Part shown: positions 1 to 8,109 of the stretch, piece by piece
Layout: the number at the start of each line of letters is the position of its first letter
Position numbering within the stretch: the stretch's first letter is position 1
Source of the DNA: Bacteroidaceae bacterium
Lineage (GTDB): Bacteria > Bacteroidota > Bacteroidia > Bacteroidales > Bacteroidaceae
NCBI GenBank assembly: GCA_017455585.1
Contig: JAFSZU010000070.1
Span: 1 to 36,420 of the forward strand
Length of the DNA: 36,420 nucleotides
Direction of reading: 5' to 3'
Made by a program: the position numbers and the translations under genes
The notes under the pieces: generated by a model
What the model was told of the DNA's origin: nothing
Databases searched by the model: none
Seen by the model: the letters and a program-made list of their open reading frames with translations, nothing else

Positions 1-974
1 GCACCATCACCCTCGGCTGGACCCGCCCCGCCGACCGCATCACCGCCAGCAGCATCAGCACCGGCGAAGGCGGCACCGTAGCAGTAGCCGACGGCCAGGC
101 CCTCACCGACGGCAGCGGCCACATCTACACCGGCACCCTCACCGCCAGTGAGCTCAGCGGTTTAGCCGCTGAGACCACCCTCCAGCCCTGCCTCGCCCTG
201 GCCGACGCCGCCGACAACAACGCCGCCATCACCGACCACGCAGGCCAGACCCTCGCCGTAGCCCTCAGCGGCCGCACCCTCTACAAGGACGGCTCCTGGA
301 ACACCCTCTGCCTGCCCTTCAGCGTGGACGACTTCACCGGCACGCCCCTGGAAGGCGCCATCGTGAAGACCCTCGTCTCCACCGACTTCGCCGACGGCAC
401 ACTGACGCTGAACTTCACCGAGGATGAGGACAACCTGACCAGCATCGCCGCCGGCAAGCCCTACATCGTCCGCTGGACCCGCCCCGACGGCTACGTAGCC
501 TACGACGGCACCAACGCCGATGAGTGCGATGACATCGTGGCTCCAACGTTCACCGGCGTGACCATCAGCACCGCGACCGCCGATGCCGAATGTCCCTTCA
601 CCTCATCTGTCGGCTCCGTCACCTTCAAGGGAACCCACTCGCCCCTCACCTACAGCGACGAGAACAAGAGCATCCTCTTCCTGGGCGGCAGCAACACCCT
701 CTACTATCCCGACGGCACCGCCACGACCACCATCGGCGCCCAGCGCGCCTACTTCGAGCTGGACGGCATAGAGGCTGGCAGCCCGACAAGCGGCGGCGAT
801 GTGAAGGCGTTTGTGCTGAACTTCGGGGAGGATGCCAGCGGAATAACGACCACGAATTTAACGAATTTAACGAATTCTGATGCATGGTACACCCTCGACG
901 GCAGAAAGCTCAGTGGCAAGCCCGCCCAAAGCGGCATCTACGTGAACAACGGTCGCAAGGTCGTGATAAAATAA
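1..974 (+). CDS. Large secreted/surface protein, C-terminal fragment (5' end outside window)
   Basis: The frame starting at base 3 is open from the window edge to TAA at 972-974, giving at least 323 residues, so the gene begins upstream. A GTG at 324 could be mistaken for a start, but coding continues through it. The visible part is rich in Thr, Ala, Gly and Asp and contains 'GSWNTLCLPFSV', a phrase I associate with Prevotella/Bacteroides surface proteins with repeated beta domains. The last residues (WYTLDGRKLSGKPAQSGIYV, then a basic end) form the short C-terminal tail seen on many Bacteroidales exported proteins, resembling a type IX (Por) sorting tail. The same kind of tail ends the 918-aa and 1561-aa proteins in this window. 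No catalytic motif is visible, so I assign no activity. A 9-bp repeat at 852-876 encodes TNLTNLTN just before the tail. Confidence 0.8.
   Translation, partial: TITLGWTRPADRITASSISTGEGGTVAVADGQALTDGSGHIYTGTLTASELSGLAAETTLQPCLALADAADNNAAITDHAGQTLAVALSGRTLYKDGSWNTLCLPFSVDDFTGTPLEGAIVKTLVSTDFADGTLTLNFTEDEDNLTSIAAGKPYIVRWTRPDGYVAYDGTNADECDDIVAPTFTGVTISTATADAECPFTSSVGSVTFKGTHSPLTYSDENKSILFLGGSNTLYYPDGTATTTIGAQRAYFELDGIEAGSPTSGGDVKAFVLNFGEDASGITTTNLTNLTNSDAWYTLDGRKLSGKPAQSGIYVNNGRKVVIK
852..876 (+). repeat. 9-bp tandem repeat inside coding sequence
   Basis: The unit ACGAATTTA occurs at 852-860 and 861-869, with a partial third copy at 870-876. It is AT-rich against GC-rich surroundings and encodes Asn-Leu-Thr repeats between the last beta domain and the C-terminal tail of the preceding surface protein. 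Confidence 0.8.
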
Positions 975-1145
975 AAGACCCACCCCCGCCCCCTCCCGTG
1001 GCACTACGTTAGGGAGGGGAGGGCCTTCGGACAGTAATAATAAGCAATGAATTACTAACAATAAAACAATGACCCTATTTAGCCCCCAATGCGCCAGCAT
1101 CCCCTCCATCACGGGAGGGGTGCCCGCAGGGCGGGGTGGGTCTTT
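975..1145. repeat. REP-like element: two inverted GC-rich hairpin units
   Basis: The left end starts AAGACCCACCCCCGCC and continues CCCTCCCGTG (to 1000). The right end (1110-1145) is its near-perfect reverse complement, CACGGGAGGGG then GGGGTGGGTCTTT. Each end also folds on itself (CCCTCCC with GGGAGGG near 991-1017; CCCCTCC with GGAGGGG at 1101-1120). The middle is AT-rich and has no gene. CCTTCGGA follows the left hairpin, exactly as in a second copy inside dsbD (26557-26743). This looks like a REPIN/MITE-like palindromic element with no transposase. Its left edge touches the stop codon of the upstream gene and its right edge lies a few bases before the next start codon. Confidence 0.75.
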
Positions 1146-1152
1146 AACAATC

Positions 1153-1344
1153 ATGAACAAGAAAGCATATCAGCAGCCCGCGCTCTGCATCGTCACCGTG
1201 GAGCCTCACGCCCACCTCCTCGACGCCAGCCCCGTCCAAACCGTCAGCACCACCCAGAACGTTGATATCAACTACGGCGGCGGCAATGCCGGCGCTGCCC
1301 GCGTGAAGGGAAACAGCGTTGATTGGGACGACTGGAGCGAGTAA
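1153..1344 (+). CDS. Small 63-aa protein of unknown function ending in an acidic/Trp tail
   Basis: I do not recognise a characterised function. The ATG at 1153 gives MNKKAYQQPALCIVTVEPHA, a stretch with VQTVSTTQN, a Gly/Ala-rich segment (YGGGNAGAARVKG) and the end DWDDWSE. A more upstream in-frame ATG at 1069 falls inside the REP-like element and is unlikely. Small Bacteroidales proteins with a 'KKxYQxP' start and an acidic/aromatic end are common next to surface-protein genes, but their role is unknown to me. There is no signal peptide or transmembrane segment, and one Cys (residue 12). A good terminator hairpin follows at 1369-1404, which supports this being a real transcribed gene. A processed peptide or a regulatory peptide are possibilities only. 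Confidence 0.65.
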   Translation: MNKKAYQQPALCIVTVEPHAHLLDASPVQTVSTTQNVDINYGGGNAGAARVKGNSVDWDDWSE

Positions 1345-1368
1345 TCCCAATCAGGAAACAACCTGTAT

Positions 1369-1404
1369 GTGCCCCGCTGTGTCGATGATGATGCAGCGGG
1401 GCAC
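1369..1404 (+). terminator. Strong hairpin terminator after the small protein
   Basis: GTGCCCCGCTG (1369-1379) pairs perfectly with CAGCGGGGCAC (1394-1404) across a 14-nt loop. A T-containing tract (TTGTATTATG) follows. It separates the small-protein gene from the next promoter. Confidence 0.85.
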
Positions 1405-1467
1405 TTGTATTATGTCCCTTATCATATCCTTTTTATCGTCCGTGTAACAAGAATTAACGCTCTTTGT

Positions 1468-1498
1468 TTTGTCACACGGGAAATATGAAGTACCTTTG
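1468..1498 (+). promoter_or_regulatory. Bacteroidetes-type promoter for the TPR protein/kinase operon
   Basis: TTTG at 1468-1471 (-33 element) and TACCTTTG at 1491-1498 (-7 element, consensus TAnnTTTG) are separated by 19 nt. The ATG at 1518 lies 19 nt downstream. Because the promoter overlaps the longer in-frame extension beginning at 1464, that upstream ATG is not the start. Confidence 0.8.
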
Positions 1499-1517
1499 CA
1501 CAAAAAATTATCGTGCA

Positions 1518-2735
1518 ATGAAGAAAGTGCTTTTCATATTACTCTTGGCCGTGTCGGCACCTGCCTTCCCGGCCAGTGTCATCCGCTCGGCCAAGGAAGC
1601 AATCAAGAAGAAATCCAACCTCGAACAGACGGCCAAGACGCTACTGGCCGAGGCTGTCAAGCCCGAAACACCGTACAAGGACCGCATCGAGTGCTACCAG
1701 CTGGCCGCGGAGTGTGCCAAGGGCGTGTATGATGCCGAGAACATGAAATTGTATCTCAAGCAGGCCTACGACACCACCAAGTTCTTCAACGCCATCGTGG
1801 ATATGTATAACCGCATCTATCTGGCAGACAGCGTGGCGCGCACGCCCGACGAGAAAGGCAAGGTGCAGAACAGCAACCAGAAGCGCAACCATGATTTCCT
1901 GTTGAACTACCGCAAGAACCTCCTGGCCGGTGCCAACTGGTTCTACCGCCATGACCAGTATCCCAAGGCATACGAACTCTTTGACGTCTATATCGATGCC
2001 GCCAACCATCCTCTGTTCGAAAAAGACCAGTTCATGCAGAAGGATACCATCCTTCCCATGTCGGCCTATCTGGCCGTCATCTCTGCCCAAAAGGCAAACC
2101 ACAGCGACGGCATCCTCAAATATGCCTCCCTGGCCAAGCAGGCAGGACAGAAGAGCCACCTCGTGCAAGAATATATTGTCAAGGCATGGGAAGCCAAGAA
2201 GGACACGGCACAGTGGGAGAGTGCACTCTGGGACGGGCTGTCGGCCTATCCCTCACATCCCTATTTCTTCACCCATCTGCTGGACCACATGGTCGTGACC
2301 GGTAAGCTGGAACAGGGTCTGGAAGTGGTGAATAATATGATCAAGGTCAAGGACGAGGAACCGCTCTTTTGGTATGCCAAGAGCCTGATTCTCCTGAAAC
2401 TGCACCGTGATGCCGAAGTGGTGGAGGCTTGTGATGCCTGCATCCATCGTGATTCCACCTTCACCGATGCTTATTATAATAAAGGTATTGCCGCCTTGAA
2501 TCTGGCTGTTACTGCCACGGAGAATGCCAGCACCGATCTGGACGACCCACAGACAGCCAAAGACCTGGAGACCATCAAAGACTATTATCGTCTGGCCAAG
2601 GAACCCATGGAGCGTGTGCGCAGGGATGACCCCGAGAACACCGAGCGTTGGGCGGCTCCGCTGTATCGCATCTATCTCAACCTGAATATGGGCAAGGAGT
2701 TTGATGAGATGGACAATATCCTCAACGGTAACTAA
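1518..2735 (+). CDS. Exported TPR-like protein, 405 aa
   Basis: The chosen start ATG at 1518 gives a clean signal peptide (MKKVLFILLLAVSAPAFPA), so the product is exported to the periplasm or cell envelope. The mature part is almost entirely helical and reads as tetratricopeptide-like repeats: alternating hydrophobic/aromatic positions in segments such as 'ANWFYRHDQYPKAYELFDVY' and 'AYYNKGIAALNLAV'. Such proteins normally act as protein-binding scaffolds; no enzyme motif is visible. Its last codons overlap the start region of the sensor kinase, which suggests translational coupling and possibly a shared signalling or envelope role. The partner and signal are not deducible from sequence. Confidence 0.85.
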   Translation: MKKVLFILLLAVSAPAFPASVIRSAKEAIKKKSNLEQTAKTLLAEAVKPETPYKDRIECYQLAAECAKGVYDAENMKLYLKQAYDTTKFFNAIVDMYNRIYLADSVARTPDEKGKVQNSNQKRNHDFLLNYRKNLLAGANWFYRHDQYPKAYELFDVYIDAANHPLFEKDQFMQKDTILPMSAYLAVISAQKANHSDGILKYASLAKQAGQKSHLVQEYIVKAWEAKKDTAQWESALWDGLSAYPSHPYFFTHLLDHMVVTGKLEQGLEVVNNMIKVKDEEPLFWYAKSLILLKLHRDAEVVEACDACIHRDSTFTDAYYNKGIAALNLAVTATENASTDLDDPQTAKDLETIKDYYRLAKEPMERVRRDDPENTERWAAPLYRIYLNLNMGKEFDEMDNILNGN

Positions 2736-5700
2736 ACGGATTCGCTGTCAATTGTCTAATCGCCCGATTATATTGCTTTCTCTTTTGTTCCTGCTTATGG
2801 CTTGCACAGGTCATCAGACGGAACGAGAATGGCAAATCGTGGATTCGCTCAATGACCGTGCCCATGCGTGGCAGTACAGAAACATTGATTCGCTCCACGC
2901 CACAGCCACGCTGGCGCTGAAGAAAGCACGCGACCTGCACTATGCCGACGGCGAGGCCGAAGCCTTGAACCATCTCATGGCAGAACGTTTCCAGCAGATG
3001 GACTTCGACAGTGCCGCAATGTTGGCAGACCACGTTTCCTCACTCACACAGAACCAGATCGAGTTATTGGTGGCGGACATCATGCAGATGCGTATTGCCC
3101 AGCGCACGAGTGACAACCGTGCCTTCTTCATCCATCGCAGTCATGCACTCCGCCGTATCCGTCGCATCGCCGAGGAAGAAGCCATGCTCACGCCTCACAT
3201 GACCCGACGGTTTAACGTTGCCCGCAGTGACCTGCACATTGTGTCCTCCACCTATTTCTATTATGTGGACCAGCAGGAACGCGCACTCGCAGAAATCCGC
3301 GCCGCAGAACCCTTGTCCATGCTTCCGGGCGACACGGCGCAATGGTTGTACTACTGCTATATGCGCGGCTCCGGCGGGCTCTCGGACTTCACAGCGCCAG
3401 AGGACATAACGCGGGATGAGTTCGACTATCTCTTCAAGTGCTTCACGCTCGCCAAGAACCACGGCTATCTCTTTTTCCAAGCCAATGCTGCACAGTCCCT
3501 GGCCACGCTCTTTGCCGATTCCACACGCCGCGCCATCGTCCGGGACTATAAGCCCAACGCCGAGGACTACCTGCTCTCCGTCTTCGGGGCAGACAGTACC
3601 GCGCAGCACATGGGGGAGGTGGCACTTGAGCGATTCACGCAGTATGATGACCTTTATCAGGAAGCATGTGCACTGCGCACCCTGGGAGAGCTGGACGTGG
3701 AGGCGGGCCGATACGAGTCTGCCATTGACCACTTTGCCGCGGCACTCTCCTGTGTGAACTTCCACCACCTTTGTTATTATGCGGCAGACGAGGTGCTCAT
3801 GCCCGACAGCACAGATGCTCTCCTCTCCATCTTTGAACCTCAGCCAGACACCATCTCTGTGGAGCGGCGTTGGATGCAGTCGGCACACATCAAGACCGTG
3901 CCGGAGTGGATTGCCGGCATCAGGCAGCAGCTGTCTGTGGCTTTCAGCGCATTGGATCTGAAAGCCGAGAGCGACTATAATCGCAATATCTATCTCGACC
4001 TCTTGGAGGCTACGCGCGAGGACGCAGAACTGGAGAGCCGCTATATAGAACTACAGGAAGACAGCCGCCGTCTGCACTGGGCGCTGTTTGCTGTTGTCTG
4101 CATGGCGGTTGTTATCATTGTGCTCGTCCTTGTTCTGCGGCGCGCGTGGCGACATCGCAGTGAACAGCGGATGCGTCTGTTGCGGCAGGAGCTGCAACAA
4201 TCGATGGCACAGGCAGAACGCAAACAGGAACAGCTGGAAGAGGAGCAGGAGCAACTGCGTGAGCAACAACAAGCCACACAGCTGCGCATCCAACGGGACA
4301 AGCAACGCAATATCGAGAAACGAGCCAAGTTGCAACTTGTGCATGGTATCACACCTTTCCTCGACCGCATCATCCATGAGACCCAGAAGATGCAGCGGCA
4401 GCAGCAAGTCAACCCGGAATCACTCACCTACATCAACGAACTCACCGACCGCATCACGGCCTATAATGACCTGCTGACAGACTGGATTCAGATGGAGCAG
4501 GGGCAGCTCACTCTGCAACTTTCCTCGTTCCCGCTGCAACCGCTCTTCGACACCATCGCCAAGAATCATTATTCCTTTGACCAGAAGCAGTTGACCCTTG
4601 ACGTGCAACCCACCGACCTCATCGTCAAGGCAGACCGCACCCTCACGTTCTTCATGCTCAACACTTTGGCCGATAATGCCCGCAAGTTCACGCCCGCTGG
4701 TGGGAGGGTCACCATCACGGCCACTGCCGGTCAGACAGATGACGGTGCCTTTGTGGAGCTGGCAGTGCAGGACACGGGCGTGGGACTTGCTGCACAAGAC
4801 ATTTCTCTCATCCTCAACAACAAGGTCTATGACGCGGCCACCATCGGAAAATCAAGCACAGGCACAGCTGTTTCCCACCGGTGGGAAACGTCTTTTCCAC
4901 CGGTGGGAAACGCTGTTCCCACCGATGGTAACTTGCCTGACAGGCAGAAAGGTTTCGGTTTTGGCCTGATGAACTGCAAGGGCATCATCGAGAAGTACCG
5001 CAAGACGGCCGCACTGTTCCGCGTCTGCCACTTCGGCATCGAGAGTCGGGTGGGGGAGGGGGCCCGCTTCTTCTTCCGCCTCCCGCGGGTTATGACCCTG
5101 TTCCTGGTCGCACTCTCCGGCCTGTCTCCATCCTTTGCCGCGCCCTCTCTTTTTACCGCATCTCCTGCGACAGTTCCTGCGGGCAACCTGTCCCCGTCGG
5201 CCTACCGCTTGGCCGACTCCGTGTATTTCTGCAACCTCGCGGGCCGCTACACCGATGCCATTGTCTTCGCGGACAGTGCCCTGGCTGCCATCAACAGCCA
5301 CACCGCTTCTCATGCCGACAACCCTCGCCAGCGCCTCACACTGCGTGCCTCCATGGCCACACCCACCGAGATTATCTGGTGGCAGCAGCACAAGAATTTG
5401 GATTATTCCCTGATTCTGGGACTCCGCAACGAGATTGCCGTGGCGGCCCTCGCCCTGCATGACTGGCCGCTCTACCGCTATAACAACCATGTCTATACAC
5501 GTCTTTTCAAGCTCTCGAACCAAGACGCATCACTCGAGACCTACTGCCAGCAGATTGAGCGCTCACAGGCCAACCTGCGTGTGGCGCTTGTGCTCTTTGT
5601 GTTGCTGCTTGCTCTCGGTCTCGCGGCCACATGGCTTTTCTATTTCCGTCCCCAATTGCGTTATCGCCAGACGGTTACCCAACTGCGCCGTCGTCGCCAT

Positions 5701-6684
5701 GAACAGTTGATGAGCGAGAAGGAGCACCACCGTCAGGAGAAGGAGCAGACCGTGGAGCTGGCTGAGGACGAGGTGCGCCGTCGACTCTATGAAGAGGGCC
5801 GCCTCCACGTCCAGAACCAGATCATCGACAACTGCCTGTCCACCATCAAGCACGAGACGATGTACTATCCTGGCCGCATCCAGCAGCTTGTCTCGCAGAT
5901 GATGGCCGCGCCCGTTACCCCTTCTCCCTCCGTTACCGTTCCCGAGGATTCTCCCTCGGGTTCCCCCGCCGCCTCCCTCCTTTCCACTCTCGCCGAGACC
6001 GCTGCCTACTACAAAGAGGTTTTCACCCTCCTCGCCGCTCAGGCCGACTCCCAGTCCGCCGCCGTCGCTTTCCGCCGTCGCCGCATCCCCATCGGCGACC
6101 TCGTGGACACCGCGCGTCATCGCTACGCCATCAAGACAGGCAAAGCAGCTGTCCTTGAGGTGTCAACAGAGATTGACCAACCTGCCGCTGTCCTCGGCGA
6201 CCCCGACCAGCTATCCCTCCTCTTTGATTCCCTCTTTGAGGCAGAATGCTGCCTCTCATCCCTCCCTGCGGTTGAACAGAACTCCCCCTTTCCCGCTACA
6301 CACCAGTCTTCACCCCTCTCTGCCGCAAAGCAGTCCTCATCCATTCCTTCCGCAGGAACCCCCTCCCCGTCCACCCCTCAACTTTCAACTTTCCGCTCGA
6401 CCTTGGTCGCTCCACACTTGGAGAACTTTCAACTCTCAACTCTCCCAACTCCCGACTCCCGCTTTGCCCGCTTCACCATCCATAACCCCACCGTCACCCT
6501 CTCTCCAGAGGCACTGCATGATTTCTTCATGCCCCGTCCCGGCGGCATCCCGGCCCTCATTGCCAAGCAGATTATCCGCGAGCACGACACCTTCCTCGGC
6601 CATCCCGGATGCCGCATCACCGCAGAAGCCGCCCAAGAAGGTCACCTTCTCTGGTTCACCCTCCCCCTCATAGACAATTCATAA
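2704..6684 (+). CDS. Giant double sensor histidine kinase (DUF5112/DUF5113-like), about 1326 aa
   Basis: Two kinase-like halves lie in one chain. Half 1: a signal/lipobox (LLFLLMAC, Cys34), a helical periplasmic TPR-like sensor, a membrane helix at about 460-480, a coiled coil, a HisKA-like helix with candidate His558 (IIHETQKM), then an HATPase domain with N-box (NTLADNARKFTPAGG, ~650), G1 (DTGVGL, ~690) and G2 (GFGFGLMNCKG, ~750). Half 2: a membrane helix at ~795, a short periplasmic domain, a helix at ~958-980, a second coiled coil with His1050 in 'KHETMYYPG', then a degenerate ATPase domain lacking clear N and G boxes. The arrangement fits the Bacteroidetes DUF5112/DUF5113 kinases as I remember them. 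ATG 2704 overlaps the upstream gene; TTG 2752, just before the lipobox, is an alternative start. Oddities: 22-bp repeats in the ATP lid and a Ser/Pro-rich insertion at ~1182-1256. The response regulator is next. Confidence 0.8.
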   Translation: MRWTISSTVTKRIRCQLSNRPIILLSLLFLLMACTGHQTEREWQIVDSLNDRAHAWQYRNIDSLHATATLALKKARDLHYADGEAEALNHLMAERFQQMDFDSAAMLADHVSSLTQNQIELLVADIMQMRIAQRTSDNRAFFIHRSHALRRIRRIAEEEAMLTPHMTRRFNVARSDLHIVSSTYFYYVDQQERALAEIRAAEPLSMLPGDTAQWLYYCYMRGSGGLSDFTAPEDITRDEFDYLFKCFTLAKNHGYLFFQANAAQSLATLFADSTRRAIVRDYKPNAEDYLLSVFGADSTAQHMGEVALERFTQYDDLYQEACALRTLGELDVEAGRYESAIDHFAAALSCVNFHHLCYYAADEVLMPDSTDALLSIFEPQPDTISVERRWMQSAHIKTVPEWIAGIRQQLSVAFSALDLKAESDYNRNIYLDLLEATREDAELESRYIELQEDSRRLHWALFAVVCMAVVIIVLVLVLRRAWRHRSEQRMRLLRQELQQSMAQAERKQEQLEEEQEQLREQQQATQLRIQRDKQRNIEKRAKLQLVHGITPFLDRIIHETQKMQRQQQVNPESLTYINELTDRITAYNDLLTDWIQMEQGQLTLQLSSFPLQPLFDTIAKNHYSFDQKQLTLDVQPTDLIVKADRTLTFFMLNTLADNARKFTPAGGRVTITATAGQTDDGAFVELAVQDTGVGLAAQDISLILNNKVYDAATIGKSSTGTAVSHRWETSFPPVGNAVPTDGNLPDRQKGFGFGLMNCKGIIEKYRKTAALFRVCHFGIESRVGEGARFFFRLPRVMTLFLVALSGLSPSFAAPSLFTASPATVPAGNLSPSAYRLADSVYFCNLAGRYTDAIVFADSALAAINSHTASHADNPRQRLTLRASMATPTEIIWWQQHKNLDYSLILGLRNEIAVAALALHDWPLYRYNNHVYTRLFKLSNQDASLETYCQQIERSQANLRVALVLFVLLLALGLAATWLFYFRPQLRYRQTVTQLRRRRHEQLMSEKEHHRQEKEQTVELAEDEVRRRLYEEGRLHVQNQIIDNCLSTIKHETMYYPGRIQQLVSQMMAAPVTPSPSVTVPEDSPSGSPAASLLSTLAETAAYYKEVFTLLAAQADSQSAAVAFRRRRIPIGDLVDTARHRYAIKTGKAAVLEVSTEIDQPAAVLGDPDQLSLLFDSLFEAECCLSSLPAVEQNSPFPATHQSSPLSAAKQSSSIPSAGTPSPSTPQLSTFRSTLVAPHLENFQLSTLPTPDSRFARFTIHNPTVTLSPEALHDFFMPRPGGIPALIAKQIIREHDTFLGHPGCRITAEAAQEGHLLWFTLPLIDNS
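4871..4932. repeat. 22-bp palindromic repeat (3 units) inside the kinase ATP lid
   Basis: Three units with a 22-bp period carry the palindromic core CCCACCGGTGGG or a variant (copy 2 TCCACCGGTGGG, copy 3 CCCACCGATGGT), flanked by TTT and AAACG. Since 22 is not a multiple of 3, each copy is read in a different frame (SHRWET, FPPVGN, VPTDGN), but three copies add 66 bp and keep the gene open. The insertion lies between the G1 and G2 boxes of the first ATPase domain. Confidence 0.85.
6378..6440. repeat. CAACTTTCAACT-type repeats with a small dyad, inside coding sequence
   Basis: CAACTTTCAACTTTC occurs at about 6380-6394 and AACTTTCAACTCTCAACTC at about 6423-6441, flanking a small dyad (CGACCTTGGTCG). 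The same motif recurs in the intergenic stretch 6768-6798. Within the kinase gene it encodes the Ser/Thr/Pro-rich insertion 'STPQLSTFRS'. It looks like a dispersed low-complexity repeat that entered the degenerate second ATPase domain. Confidence 0.65.
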
Positions 6685-6803
6685 TGCACAATTCACAATT
6701 CATAATGCTTAATTCCCAATGCCCCATTCCCTCATCTGCGCTTTCTGCGCTTTCTGCGAGACCTAACTTTCAACTCTCAACTTTCAACTTTCAATTTCCA
6801 TAC
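6685..6803. repeat. AT-rich low-complexity spacer with short direct repeats
   Basis: The spacer between kinase and regulator holds imperfect repeats of CACAATTCA/CATAATG (6689-6716), GCGCTTTCT in tandem (about 6738-6756) and TTTCAACT units (about 6767-6798). No promoter of the TAnnTTTG type and no gene are seen, so the regulator is probably transcribed with the kinase. Confidence 0.6.
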
Positions 6804-7526
6804 ATGCAACCCTTTAAAGTCATTATCGTCGAAGACGTGAAGCTCGAACTCAAGGGCACGGAAGAAATCTTCCGTACCGAGATTCCCGAAGCCGAAGTCC
6901 TCGGCACTGCCATGAGCGAGAGCGAATTGTGGCCCCTCATGCGCCAACAGACCCCCGACCTGCTGCTGCTGGACCTCGGACTCGGCGGCTCCACCACCAT
7001 CGGCGTGGATATCTGCCGCCAGGTGCGCAGCAAGTATCCCGCCATGAAGATTCTTATCTTCACCGGAGAAATCCTGAACGAACGCCTCTGGGTGGATGTC
7101 CTCCAGGCCGGAGCCGACGGCATCATCCTCAAAACCGGCGAACTGCTCACCCGCAACGATGTACGTCTGGTGATGGACGGTCGCCGTCTGGTCTTCAACC
7201 AGCCCATCCTGGAGAAGATTGTGGCACGCTTCAAGAAGAGCGTCATCAGCGAGGCCCGCCGGACCAACGCTGTCATCGATTTCGACATCGATGAGTATGA
7301 CGAGCGTTTCCTGCGTCACTTGGCCCTCGGCTACACCAAGGACATGATATCTGCGCTCCGCGGGATGCCTTTCGGCGTCAAGAGCTTGGAGAAACGCCAG
7401 GTGGATCTCATCAACCGTCTCTTCCCCGAGGGAGAGCGTGCCGGTGTCAACGCCACGCGCCTCGTAGTACGTGCTTTGCAACTTCATATTATTGACCTTG
7501 ACCGCCTCACACCCGATGATGAATAA
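6804..7526 (+). CDS. Response regulator with receiver domain, 240 aa
   Basis: The N-terminal 120 residues form a CheY-like receiver: acidic pair Glu10/Asp11 (VIIVEDV), phospho-acceptor Asp57 (LLLLDLGLGG), Thr87 (ILIFTGE) and Lys110 (ILKTGE). The C-terminal ~110 residues are helical and contain 'LRHLALGYTKDMISALRGMP...VKSLEKRQVDLINRLFP', which looks like a LuxR/NarL-type helix-turn-helix and should bind DNA. ATG 6804 is chosen because it begins the receiver fold directly; the longer open frame upstream is low-complexity repeat. It follows the double kinase and should receive its phosphate. Its end overlaps the next start by 11 nt (ATGATGAATAA), indicating coupling. Target genes cannot be read from this window. 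Confidence 0.9.
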   Translation: MQPFKVIIVEDVKLELKGTEEIFRTEIPEAEVLGTAMSESELWPLMRQQTPDLLLLDLGLGGSTTIGVDICRQVRSKYPAMKILIFTGEILNERLWVDVLQAGADGIILKTGELLTRNDVRLVMDGRRLVFNQPILEKIVARFKKSVISEARRTNAVIDFDIDEYDERFLRHLALGYTKDMISALRGMPFGVKSLEKRQVDLINRLFPEGERAGVNATRLVVRALQLHIIDLDRLTPDDE

Positions 7527-8109
7527 TATTTCCGAATTAGAGATGTTCCTTGTCAGCAACTTGACTAAGGTGTTGCTGACTAGTATGGCGTTTGTGTCTG
7601 TGCTCTCATGGGGCATGGCCTCACTGGGGCTGCCCGTGGAGAGTCTGCTCTCCGAAGAGGCCATCTGTTGGCTCTTCAGCGAGCGCTCTGTCAGTATCAT
7701 CGCTCCTGCCCTCCAGTGGCTGTTGCTTGCTGCCGTCACCGCAGGTGCCGTGCTGTACAGCGGATTGCTGTCCGGCTCCAAGAAAAATAGGACGGCCCTC
7801 TGGAGTGCACTCGCCACGTGGCTTATCTTGCTCGCGCTGCTGGCACTGCTCATCCTGATACCAGCGGGTCCCCTGCGCAGTGTCACAGGCCACCTCATCC
7901 TCACGCCTTACCTCGGCGGCATCTTTCGCGCGCTGGCTCTGTCTGTCATCCTGGCCGCTGCCGTCTATGGCGGTGTGAGCGGCAAGTTGCGCACATGGTC
8001 ACAGTATGTCACTCTCCTCTTCTTTGGTATTCAACGTTTTGCGCCTTTGGTCATTCTTATCCTGATGACCATCATGCTCTTTCAAATCATCCTCTATGCT
8101 TTCGGATAA
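7516..8109 (+). CDS. Integral membrane protein, about 5 TM helices, unknown function
   Basis: I do not recognise a named family. The start ATG 7516 (a second ATG is at 7519) overlaps the end of the response regulator. The 197-aa product has a short polar N-terminus and about five long hydrophobic segments, for example 'VLLTSMAFVSVLSWGMASL', 'LQWLLLAAVTAGAVLYSGLL', 'WSALATWLILLALLALLIL', 'ALALSVILAAAVYGGV' and 'FAPLVILILMTIMLFQIIL'. Few charged residues lie within the membrane and no transport or catalytic motif is evident. Its 3' end overlaps pcrA by 14 nt, so it is co-translated with both neighbours. It could be an accessory membrane component linked to the two-component system, but that is position-based inference only. 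Confidence 0.8.
   Translation: MMNNISELEMFLVSNLTKVLLTSMAFVSVLSWGMASLGLPVESLLSEEAICWLFSERSVSIIAPALQWLLLAAVTAGAVLYSGLLSGSKKNRTALWSALATWLILLALLALLILIPAGPLRSVTGHLILTPYLGGIFRALALSVILAAAVYGGVSGKLRTWSQYVTLLFFGIQRFAPLVILILMTIMLFQIILYAFG

Noticed and set aside
1464..1517. Upstream in-frame start for the TPR-like protein
   Set aside because: It falls within the promoter elements (1468-1498) and would mask the signal peptide starting at 1518.
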